Source: Profundicola sp964553105
GTDB taxonomy: Bacteria; Bacteroidota; Bacteroidia; Flavobacteriales; Weeksellaceae
Direction of reading: 5' to 3'
NCBI GenBank assembly: GCA_964553105.1
Contig: CAZKJO010000037.1
Location: forward strand, 1-24,573
Length of the DNA stretch: 24,573 nt
Both the position numbers and the translations under genes were made by a program. Positions 1 through 6,356 of this stretch are shown piece after piece. Below the pieces are notes generated by a model, which was not told the origin of the DNA, did not search any database, and saw nothing but the letters and a program-made list of their open reading frames with translations. Numbering within the stretch: the stretch's first letter is position 1; each line of letters begins with the position of its first letter.

Positions 1-15
1 ATAAATAATACAAAC

Positions 16-58
16 ATAACCTGGACTAACCTTATATTGTTAGCTCAGGTTATTTTTA
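16..58 (+). terminator. Rho-independent-type terminator at the left edge
   Basis: The arms at 18-30 and 39-51 pair with two mismatches (AACCTGGACTAAC against GTTAGCTCAGGTT), extended by AT pairs at 16-17 and 52-53. A T-rich run follows. It probably ends a + strand gene that lies outside the window. Confidence 0.6.
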
Positions 59-84
59 TTAAAGGAACTCTTTTCTGAATTTAA

Positions 85-579
85 AAGATCTCTCCCCTCT
101 CCAAGCCGACTGAAAACCCTCACAAACAAAATGATCTAGCTCTTGGAGCTAAGGTCAACCTACTCGATGCAGAAAAAACTGCGATTGGGTTTATGTCGAT
201 TGCTATTATTCCTACAGGTTCTAAGGCTTTATCACATGATAAATGGGGTGTTTCGAGTATTCTGGCTATTTCACATACATTGAATGAGAAAACCGAATTG
301 GCCTATAATTTAAGTTATGAATATTTGGGCAACGGTAATGCGAACCTAAGCTACGCCTTGGTTTACGCCCACGACCTCAACCATAGATTCGGAGTTTACA
401 TTGAACCTTATGGCGAAACCCATGATATGCAAGAATTAATGCTCAATGCCAATACGGGATTAACCTATTTGGTGCAGAATGACTTTCAACTGGATTTTTC
501 CGTAGGAACCGGAATTAATCACAACATGAACTATATGGCGCTAGGCGCTAGCTGGTTGATTGATAGACCAGAGGAATAA
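85..579 (+). pseudogene. 5'-truncated outer-membrane transporter (PF13557-like) remnant
   Basis: The open frame begins after a TAA at 82-84 and ends with TAA at 577-579. The translation carries a lipid-facing beta-strand pattern, with segments such as DLALGAKVNLL, AIGFMSIAIIPTGSK and LDFSVGTGINHN. This resembles the C-terminal half of the 'MetA-pathway of phenol degradation' transporter-like barrels (PF13557). Full-length members are usually about twice as long and begin with a signal peptide. Neither a signal peptide nor an N-terminal half is present, and the frame is preceded immediately by a terminator hairpin. An ATG at 193 could start a 128-residue product, but it falls inside the conserved barrel, and recognisable sequence extends upstream to about position 91. 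I infer a decayed 5'-truncated gene. The family assignment is by pattern only. Confidence 0.6.
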
Positions 580-631
580 AAATATTAGTTTTAAATTGTT
601 AATTGTCAGAAACCTAAGTTTTATGACAGCT

Positions 632-666
632 AAAAACCTTGTTCTTTGGTAGAATGAGGTTTTTTA
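632..666 (+). terminator. Terminator downstream of the transporter remnant
   Basis: AAAAACCTTGTTCT pairs with AGAATGAGGTTTTT across the short loop TTGGT, with two mismatches, and is followed by Ts. It lies about 50 bases after the remnant's stop codon, which suggests the remnant once had its own transcription unit. Confidence 0.6.
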
Positions 667-794
667 TTGATTACCTAGGGTTTGGATTAGATTCTCGATA
701 CTTAAATACCGGCCTAATATTTAATTAAACTCATTAAAAAGCTTTAGATTTGGCTCTGGCTTTAGCGCTTGAGTGCTAATTAAAACCACACTTT

Positions 795-1202
795 ATGAAA
801 AAAATCCACTTCAACGACATGACAAACTATTATTGGTTGTCGCTATTGATATTGGCTTTGGCGCTAATTATATTGGCTACGTTTGAGATGATTCCTTTAG
901 AAAACCCGAAGTATTATATGTATATGCGTGCGTTGGGTTTTGTGCTCATTTTGCTTTTCTGGGTAAAAGATATTGTTTTCAAAAACTATGTCCGCTGGAA
1001 CAAGAAGGCCATTTATATTAGGCTAAACAACTGGAAGGGGAAAAATTTTAAATTCGAACAAATATTGTCTTGGGAACAAACTAAGGAAGAATTAAGAATT
1101 AAAAAATTAGCGGGAAATAGTATAGCATTTGATCTTAAGGACTTCAGAAAACAAGATCAAGAGAAATTACATGATATTTTGAATCGGCATGCCGCTAGAT
1201 GA
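795..1202 (+). CDS. Small two-helix membrane protein with PH-like cytoplasmic domain
   Basis: This is a 135-residue protein of unknown function. It begins with a short polar stretch, then has two hydrophobic segments (about residues 14-32 and 45-59) separated by a short loop. A soluble alpha/beta tail of about 75 residues follows, rich in charged beta-strands and ending in an amphipathic helix (RKQDQEKLHDILN). The architecture matches the protein at 1594-1980, so the two are probably paralogues. The shape recalls bacterial PH-like (bPH) membrane proteins, but no signature motif proves this. The last codons and the stop codon (TGA, 1200-1202) lie inside a degenerate intergenic repeat, so the native C-terminus may have been replaced by the repeat. 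Confidence 0.7.
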   Translation: MKKIHFNDMTNYYWLSLLILALALIILATFEMIPLENPKYYMYMRALGFVLILLFWVKDIVFKNYVRWNKKAIYIRLNNWKGKNFKFEQILSWEQTKEELRIKKLAGNSIAFDLKDFRKQDQEKLHDILNRHAAR

Positions 1203-1252
1203 TGAATCGAGCTCAGTATAAGACATATCTTATTAAAATCGCTAAATCTAAA
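1198..1252. repeat. 55-base direct repeat, left copy (contig end)
   Basis: These 55 bases recur identically at 1353-1407, on the other side of the N gap. The copy begins GATGATGAATCGAGCTCAG and resembles the right arm of the repeat at 1415-1494. The identity stops exactly at the Ns, which fits overlapping contig ends rather than a biological duplication. Confidence 0.9.
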
Positions 1253-1352
1253 NNNNNNNNNNNNNNNNNNNNNNNNNNNNNNNNNNNNNNNNNNNNNNNN
1301 NNNNNNNNNNNNNNNNNNNNNNNNNNNNNNNNNNNNNNNNNNNNNNNNNNNN
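1253..1352. other. Assembly gap (100 N)
   Basis: There are exactly 100 undetermined bases, a conventional placeholder length for a scaffold gap of unknown size. Because both flanks carry the same 55 bases, the real distance may be zero or less, or a larger repeat array may be missing. Confidence 0.98.
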
Positions 1353-1407
1353 GATGATGAATCGAGCTCAGTATAAGACATATCTTATTAAAATCGCTAA
1401 ATCTAAA
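1353..1407. repeat. 55-base direct repeat, right copy (contig start)
   Basis: This is identical to 1198-1252 and starts at the first base after the gap. Confidence 0.9.
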
Positions 1408-1414
1408 TCCGAAG

Positions 1415-1494
1415 CGTCATTCCACACTTGATGCAGAATCTTATTCAACTAATACAATCATTAGGCTAGATGCTGAATCAAGTTCAGCATGACG
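1415..1494. repeat. Imperfect palindromic intergenic repeat (REP/MITE-like)
   Basis: The left end starts CGTCATTCC and the right end finishes TTCAGCATGACG. The terminal 27 bases of each side are imperfect inverted copies, for example ACTTGATGCAG against CTGAATCAAGT. This style of element, around CGTCATGCTGAACTTG, is a commonly seen intergenic repeat in Bacteroidota. It codes for nothing. The rest of the gene-free stretch 1203-1593 holds only the N gap, the 55-base repeats and a short CACCCTA tandem at about 1505-1520. Confidence 0.65.
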
Positions 1495-1593
1495 TGCGCC
1501 TGACACCCTACACCCTACACCAATCACTCTTCACTCTTCCCCAACAACCATTAATTTTTTCCTTATTTTCGTGGTCCAAATAACAAATTGCTC

Positions 1594-1980
1594 ATGAAAA
1601 TTAAATACAAAAATCGTCGCCTTCTATCTTACCTCGTGTTTGGTGTACTTTGGTTGGTGATGGGAACTTTGTCAATGATCTACCAACCCACAGGATGGTT
1701 TAGATATGGTTTTTTTGTATTTGCATTACTTTATTTGGGTCAATTTGCCTATTATAAAACCAAACAATACCTGAGCATTGAAAATGGCATTCTAACCAAA
1801 AACGATATTTTCTCTAAATCGATTGAATTAAATAAGGTTCGTCAGTTGAAAAAGTTTGCGGGTGAGTATACTTTAAAAACTGAAGACAAGGAATTAAAAA
1901 TAAATACCCAAATTATTGAAGAAGAGTCTTTAAAAGAACTGGACAAAGTATTGAATAATTTAGGATTAAAAGAAATTTAA
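1594..1980 (+). CDS. Small two-helix membrane protein, paralogue of 795-1202
   Basis: This is a 128-residue protein of unknown function. I chose the ATG at 1594; a TTG two codons upstream (1588) also keeps the frame open. There are two hydrophobic helices (about residues 10-30 and 36-54). A soluble tail follows with alternating beta-strand blocks (YLSIENGILTKNDIF, SIELNKVRQL, EYTLKTEDKELKI) and a final helix rich in Leu and Glu. The layout of helix pair plus PH-like tail matches the gene on the other side of the repeat region. A -7-like TATTTTCG sits about 30 bases before the ATG. The cellular role cannot be told from the sequence. Confidence 0.75.
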   Translation: MKIKYKNRRLLSYLVFGVLWLVMGTLSMIYQPTGWFRYGFFVFALLYLGQFAYYKTKQYLSIENGILTKNDIFSKSIELNKVRQLKKFAGEYTLKTEDKELKINTQIIEEESLKELDKVLNNLGLKEI

Positions 1981-2020
1981 ACAATCCTGTTATGTTCTTA
2001 AATTCAATCAAATCATTTTT

Positions 2021-2041
2021 CTCAAATTGAGTATATTTGAG
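2021..2041 (+). promoter_or_regulatory. Promoter -7 element overlapped by a palindrome, upstream of the Crp/Fnr gene
   Basis: TATATTTG (2032-2039) is an exact match to the Bacteroidota -7 consensus TAnnTTTG and lies 22 bases before the ATG at 2062. It is embedded in a perfect inverted repeat, CTCAAAT (2021-2027) and ATTTGAG (2035-2041), with a 7-base spacer. A protein bound to this repeat would block the promoter, so autoregulation is an obvious possibility. Confidence 0.5.
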
Positions 2042-2061
2042 GATATAATTCAAGTTTCCTT

Positions 2062-2622
2062 ATGCACATCTCCGAATTTCTTTTGTCACTTATCCCTTTC
2101 ACACCAGAGGAATTAGAAGATGTAGTATCTTATTTTAAGGAGGAAAATGTCAAAAAAAACACCTTATTAATTCATCAGGGAAATATTAGTAACCAACTTT
2201 ATTTCCTGTCGGATGGGATTGGTAGAAGTTATTACCTCAAAGAAGACGGCAAAGAAGTAACTCAATGGTTTTTTAGTGGCGGTAAATTTATGGCGAGCTT
2301 AGATAGCTTTTTTCAACAAACGCCAAGTCTATATTTTCTTGAAACCTTAGAGGATTGTAAAATCTATTCCATCACCAAGCCAGATTTGGATATGTTGTTT
2401 GCTAAGTATCACAAAATGGAACAATTGGGCCGATTGGTTTCGATTGAAATGTTAACGAAAGTAGTAAATAAGCTAAACGCCATTCAATTCCAAACAGCTA
2501 GAGAACGCTATGATTATATGTTGGCTGAATTCCCAGACATAGTTCATCAGGTTCCTTTAGGACACATTGCCTCCTACCTTGGGATGTCACAAGAAACACT
2601 TAGTAGAATAAGAAAAGGATAA
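2062..2622 (+). CDS. Crp/Fnr-family transcriptional regulator
   Basis: This is a 186-residue DNA-binding regulator. An N-terminal cyclic-nucleotide-binding-like beta-roll spans about residues 10-115, with typical strands such as NTLLIHQGNISNQLYFLSDG. A dimerisation helix follows (about 118-150), then a C-terminal winged helix-turn-helix (PLGHIASYLGMSQETLSRIR, 165-184). The Arg/Ser phosphate cassette of cAMP-binding CRP is absent, as is the N-terminal cysteine set of oxygen-sensing FNR, so the signal is unknown. The gene lies just upstream of the TolC/HlyD/permease operon. A CRP/FNR-type palindrome sits between them, which makes that operon its likely target. The divergent palindrome over its own promoter suggests autoregulation. 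Confidence 0.9.
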   Translation: MHISEFLLSLIPFTPEELEDVVSYFKEENVKKNTLLIHQGNISNQLYFLSDGIGRSYYLKEDGKEVTQWFFSGGKFMASLDSFFQQTPSLYFLETLEDCKIYSITKPDLDMLFAKYHKMEQLGRLVSIEMLTKVVNKLNAIQFQTARERYDYMLAEFPDIVHQVPLGHIASYLGMSQETLSRIRKG

Positions 2623-2644
2623 TTTTTCGTATTTTTTAGTCGAT

Positions 2645-2689
2645 TTTGATTTAAGTCAAAGGAATGCATTTAACATTTCACGACCTTTG
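2645..2689 (+). promoter_or_regulatory. FNR/CRP-type operator and -7 element of the efflux operon
   Basis: TTTGATTTAAGTCAAA (2645-2660) is a 16-base palindrome with one mismatched pair. Its core TTGAT-N4-GTCAA differs from the classic FNR box (TTGAT-N4-ATCAA) at one base. A -7-like GACCTTTG lies at 2682-2689, 22 bases before the ATG at 2712. If transcription starts 5-8 bases after that element, the palindrome centre falls near -42, the position of class II activation by CRP/FNR proteins. No -33 element is evident, as expected for an activator-dependent promoter. The site and spacing are seen; the function is inferred. Confidence 0.6.
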
Positions 2690-2711
2690 TATCAAATTTA
2701 AAACTAAAAAA

Positions 2712-4085
2712 ATGCGATTGAATATAAAGTTATTACATTTTTTCATGGCTTTAGGCTTTGGGATGCTGACCTCTGTCGGTAATGCTCAACAGCTAGATCC
2801 TGCGTTACAAGAACTTATATCTAAAGGCGTTGAGAAAAGTCAAACCATTAACATCAAGAAAATTGAAGCCGATCAAGCGAGAATTGATCAAAGATTGGCT
2901 AAGTCTGTTTTCCTACCCAAAGTTACTCTTACAGGTAGTTATACACGCTTAGATGATGATATCACTTTTGATGATGATACCCAGAATTTATTAATTTCTA
3001 CCCAAAAGCTTTTGATAAAAGAAGCCATTGGGATTCCATTTAATACCCCTTTACCAGAAGGTGTACCCTTGCAACCCGTTCCAGCATTACAAGAAAAAGA
3101 TATTTTCAAAACCGCAGTGGATGTGGATTGGGTTTTATTCAGTGGATTGGAAGCTAGCAACGCGATTAAAGCAAGTGAGCACAAAGCAGAGTCGCTTACT
3201 TATTTAGGTTTGGCAGAAAAAGATAAGGTCGCATTAAAAATTATTGAAGCTTATGATAAACTAGCCTTGGTATACGCTTCTGAGCAGGTTTTAAAGACAA
3301 CTGAGGATTATTTAGATGAGCAATCTTTCTATGTTAAAAAAGCCATTGAAAATGGTTTAGCTACGCCCATCAGTCGCAAAAAAGTGGAATTAGCTCAACA
3401 ACAATTAGAGGGAAAAAAATTAGAGTTCAGCCAGAATAAAACTTTATTAATAGAGCTTTTGCACCAACTTACCGGCGAAGACAAAGCTAAGTTAGCCATG
3501 TTAGAACCTAAGTTAGAAGACTTTGGTGCTGTAACTTCGGCGGAGCAAGTTAAGAGAAATGAAATCAAAGCTTTAGAAGAAGCCGAGAAAGCAACCTTTT
3601 ACAAAGCTAAAATGGAGAAAAGCAACTTTATTCCGAAAGTTGCCATGAAAGGTCATTATGAATTTATTGAGGATGATTTATCTTTATTAGATCCAAAATG
3701 GTATGTAGGTCTTGGCGTACAGTGGAATATTTTTGATGGAAATCAATCTAGATTAAAAGCAGAAAAGACATCTTTAGAAAGTCTGAAATATCAAGAACAA
3801 CTACAAGAGGCCGAGGAAATGATTGCGTTGAGCATTGTTCAAGCGGAACTTAACTATGAATCGACTTTACAAAACACCAAAATTATTGAAAAAGAAATTG
3901 AGTTGGCAGAAGAGACTTATGATATGACCAACAAACAATATCGTAATGATTTAGCCACCATCAACGATGTTTTGGATACGCTAACGGATTTAGAAAAAGC
4001 TAAATTCAAAATGCAAGAATCATTGTTTAATCAAAGAAGAGCCGTAACAGCCTTGTTACACGCCAAAGGAATCTTAAACTATTAA
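2712..4085 (+). CDS. TolC-family outer-membrane efflux channel
   Basis: This is a 457-residue outer-membrane factor that would form the exit duct of a tripartite efflux or secretion system. I chose the ATG at 2712 rather than one at 2664, because the protein then begins with a clean Sec signal peptide (MRLNIKLLHFF... ending SVGNAQ). Two long helical repeats rich in Ala, Glu, Lys and Gln follow, as in TolC. Each carries the conserved beta-strand entry (FLPKVTLTGSYTRL in the first half, FIPKVAMKGHYEF in the second), and a late NDLATINDVLDTLTDL helix matches the family. The length is normal. The gene is followed after 25 bases by the HlyD-type lipoprotein and then the permease, clearly as an operon. 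An activator-type palindrome precedes it. The substrate is unknown. Confidence 0.93.
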   Translation: MRLNIKLLHFFMALGFGMLTSVGNAQQLDPALQELISKGVEKSQTINIKKIEADQARIDQRLAKSVFLPKVTLTGSYTRLDDDITFDDDTQNLLISTQKLLIKEAIGIPFNTPLPEGVPLQPVPALQEKDIFKTAVDVDWVLFSGLEASNAIKASEHKAESLTYLGLAEKDKVALKIIEAYDKLALVYASEQVLKTTEDYLDEQSFYVKKAIENGLATPISRKKVELAQQQLEGKKLEFSQNKTLLIELLHQLTGEDKAKLAMLEPKLEDFGAVTSAEQVKRNEIKALEEAEKATFYKAKMEKSNFIPKVAMKGHYEFIEDDLSLLDPKWYVGLGVQWNIFDGNQSRLKAEKTSLESLKYQEQLQEAEEMIALSIVQAELNYESTLQNTKIIEKEIELAEETYDMTNKQYRNDLATINDVLDTLTDLEKAKFKMQESLFNQRRAVTALLHAKGILNY

Positions 4086-4110
4086 TCTAAGCTTAAAAAC
4101 ATTCAAGAAA

Positions 4111-5073
4111 ATGAAATTCATTCAAAATATATCTTTTTTAATCGTGTTGAGCATCGCCTTAGGTGCTTGTAAAAGTGAACCAAAAATAACACAACATAGA
4201 GGTAAAGTTAAATTCGAAACCTTATCGATCAGCAGTAAACTAGCAGGTCGCGTGGCACACATTTATGTAGAAGAAGGTCAGGATGTGAAAAAAGGTGACA
4301 CCCTTGCTTTTATTGATATTCCAGAAGTTTCTGCTAAGATTATGCAAGCCGAAGGTGCTATCACATCGGCAAGAGGTCAGTTGGATATGGCTGCTAACGG
4401 TGCTACAGTAGATCAATTAAACCAGATCAACGAGCAGTATAACTCGAGTGTGGCGCAATTAGAATTTGCTGAAGAATCTTATAAAAGAATGTCTAATATG
4501 TTGAAAGACTCTTTGATTAGTCAGCAACAATTCGACGAGGTAAAAATGAAGCGTGATATGGCGAAAGCACAAGTGGAAGCCATTGGAGCAAAACGTCAGG
4601 AGATTAGAAAAGGAGCTAGATCTGAGCAGTTGACACAAGCTAAAGGTCAGCTAGACCGAGCTAAAGGTGCTAAAGAAGAAGCTTTAACCGCCGAGAGTGA
4701 GAAATATATTATTGCGCCTGCGGATATGTCGATTGAAACCATCAGCTTAAAAGAAGGTGAATTATTAACGCCAGGATATGCCCTATTTAATGGTTATATC
4801 ACCAATTCATTATTCTTTAGATTTACCATTCCAGAGTCGGAAATTTATAATTTCAAAAAAGGAGATGAAATTATCGTTGTTAATCCTTACACCAAAGATG
4901 AAATTAAGGCAGAGATTAAAACCATCAACCAGTTAGCTCAATATGCTGATATTACGAGTACATCGCCGATATATCATTTAGATGAATCTATTTATGAATT
5001 AAAGATTGAGCCTAAGTCTAATGTAGGTGAAACTCCATTTTATTTGAATTCAACCGTAATTCTTAAGGACTAA
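4111..5073 (+). CDS. HlyD/MFP-family periplasmic adaptor lipoprotein
   Basis: This 320-residue membrane-fusion protein would connect the inner-membrane permease with the TolC channel. It starts with a lipoprotein signal whose lipobox is LGAC (Cys20), so it is probably anchored by lipid to the inner membrane. A first lipoyl-like half (KLAGRVAHIYVEEGQDVKKG) is followed by a long coiled coil (about residues 70-200). A second lipoyl half (IIAPADMSIETISLKEGE) and a beta-barrel domain (FRFTIPESEIYNFKKGDEI) complete it. The stop codon is 3 bases before the next ATG, which argues for tight co-expression with the permease. It belongs to the YhiI/YbhG group of adaptors that work with ABC-2 type permeases. 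The substrate is unknown. Confidence 0.93.
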   Translation: MKFIQNISFLIVLSIALGACKSEPKITQHRGKVKFETLSISSKLAGRVAHIYVEEGQDVKKGDTLAFIDIPEVSAKIMQAEGAITSARGQLDMAANGATVDQLNQINEQYNSSVAQLEFAEESYKRMSNMLKDSLISQQQFDEVKMKRDMAKAQVEAIGAKRQEIRKGARSEQLTQAKGQLDRAKGAKEEALTAESEKYIIAPADMSIETISLKEGELLTPGYALFNGYITNSLFFRFTIPESEIYNFKKGDEIIVVNPYTKDEIKAEIKTINQLAQYADITSTSPIYHLDESIYELKIEPKSNVGETPFYLNSTVILKD

Positions 5074-5076
5074 GTC

Positions 5077-6252
5077 ATGAAAAAATTCTTGAAATTAGTT
5101 CAGATAGAATTCAAGCGCATCTTTTCCAATGATGTGTTGCTCGCCATTTTTTTTGGTGCGCCTATCTTGTATGGATTTTTATTTGGATATGTTTATCAAC
5201 AAGCCAAAGTGGTGGACTTACCCATCTTGATTATCGATCAAGACCAAAGTCCGATGACCGATAAAATTATTGATGCTTTTCAGGACAATGAAACTTTGTG
5301 GGTGAAAGATGTACGCTCTACAGCAGGAAATTTAGTAGAAGAAATGCCATATGAGGAATATTCAGCTGTAATAACTTTTCCAAGTGATTTTGAAGCTAAA
5401 GTCTTGCAAAAGAGACGACCAGAAGTTCGTGTGGATTTGAATATGGTCAATATTTTAAACGCGAATACTGCGAGTAAAAGTATTCAAGAGGTTTTAATGA
5501 CCATGAATGCAGGTATCGAAATCGAAGGATTAAAAAAGCAAGGAATGCATCCTGATCAGGCGATGACGTCTTATGAAAGTTTTAAAATTAACTTTAATAA
5601 ACTCTATAACTCGACAGGAAACTATGTGACCTTTATGTTGCCAGGTTTGTTAGGTGGGATTATGCAACAGATTATTTTCTTGGCGATGGCATTGGTTTTC
5701 TCGAGAGATTTTGAGGATGGATATTTTAAAACTTTGGTGGGGCAAACCAACTCATCTTTGTATTTAATTATCGTTAAAGCTATTCCATTCTTGCTTATGC
5801 TACCTATCCTTTGGTTAGGTGTAAGTTTGTTCTTTAATTACTTCCAAATCGATGGAGATATTTACAATCAACCGATGTTTGTATTGGTAGCACTCCTCAC
5901 TTTGGCAAGTATGTTCATTGGAATGTTATTCTCTATCGCCATACCAAGTCAGTTGAAAGCAACCGAATTATTGATGGTGATTTCTACGCCCGCCTTTATC
6001 TTGAGTGGGTTTACATGGCCGAGTATTGCTTTCCCACCTTTAATTACAAATCTAGCGCAGTTTATTCCATTGACTCAGTTTTTAGAAGGATTTAGGAAAG
6101 TAGCTTTTTATGGCGGAGACATGTCCTCTATTAGCAAAGAGGTCAATATGTTGGTCATTATTTGTTTGGTATGTTTTGTTTTAATGCTGCTGTTATTACA
6201 ACTTAAAATCTATTTAACCCGAAAGAAGCTTAAGAAACAACAAGCGCAATAA
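5077..6252 (+). CDS. ABC-2 type transporter permease (YbhR/YhhJ-like)
   Basis: This is a 391-residue inner-membrane permease. One N-terminal helix (about residues 20-40) is followed by a large periplasmic domain (41-180) and five further helices (about 184-210, 230-253, 266-289, 298-320, 357-378). The pattern matches the ABC2_membrane_3 family. It contains the SGFTWPSIAFPP loop typical of drug- or polymer-type ABC-2 exporters and ends in a Lys/Gln-rich cytoplasmic tail. The gene forms an operon with TolC and HlyD partners. No ATP-binding subunit and no second permease is encoded next to it, although this class usually needs a nucleotide-binding protein. That subunit would have to come from elsewhere, or the system may work differently. 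Confidence 0.92.
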   Translation: MKKFLKLVQIEFKRIFSNDVLLAIFFGAPILYGFLFGYVYQQAKVVDLPILIIDQDQSPMTDKIIDAFQDNETLWVKDVRSTAGNLVEEMPYEEYSAVITFPSDFEAKVLQKRRPEVRVDLNMVNILNANTASKSIQEVLMTMNAGIEIEGLKKQGMHPDQAMTSYESFKINFNKLYNSTGNYVTFMLPGLLGGIMQQIIFLAMALVFSRDFEDGYFKTLVGQTNSSLYLIIVKAIPFLLMLPILWLGVSLFFNYFQIDGDIYNQPMFVLVALLTLASMFIGMLFSIAIPSQLKATELLMVISTPAFILSGFTWPSIAFPPLITNLAQFIPLTQFLEGFRKVAFYGGDMSSISKEVNMLVIICLVCFVLMLLLLQLKIYLTRKKLKKQQAQ

Positions 6253-6271
6253 TTATTTAAAATTATTCAGA

Positions 6272-6356
6272 AGCGTTTTTTTAAGATTAATTATGCAAAT
6301 CCTTGCGTTTAGCGTAAATTCATAGCATAAAACTTAATCTTGAAAACGCTTTTTTT
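6272..6356 (+). terminator. Long-stem hairpin ending the efflux operon, abutting the next start codon
   Basis: The arm 6272-6296 (starting AGCGTTTTTTTAAGATTAA) pairs with 6324-6350 (ending TTAATCTTGAAAACGCT), with small mismatches and bulges, around a loop of about 27 bases. A run of seven Ts (6350-6356) follows and runs directly into the ATG at 6357. The shape is that of an intrinsic terminator. Its position also makes it a candidate leader control of the serine hydrolase gene. A TAATCTTG inside the descending arm could be that gene's -7 element. Confidence 0.65.

Noticed and set aside
1157..1381. Minus-strand open frame running through the N gap
   Set aside because: It exists only because undetermined bases do not contain stops; the flanks are repeat sequence.
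1415..1494. CRISPR repeat unit
   Set aside because: There is one imperfect palindrome without regularly spaced unique spacers or cas genes.
2664..2711. Earlier start of the TolC gene at 2664
   Set aside because: It would place 16 charged residues before the signal peptide and lie across the -7 element and the inferred transcription start.
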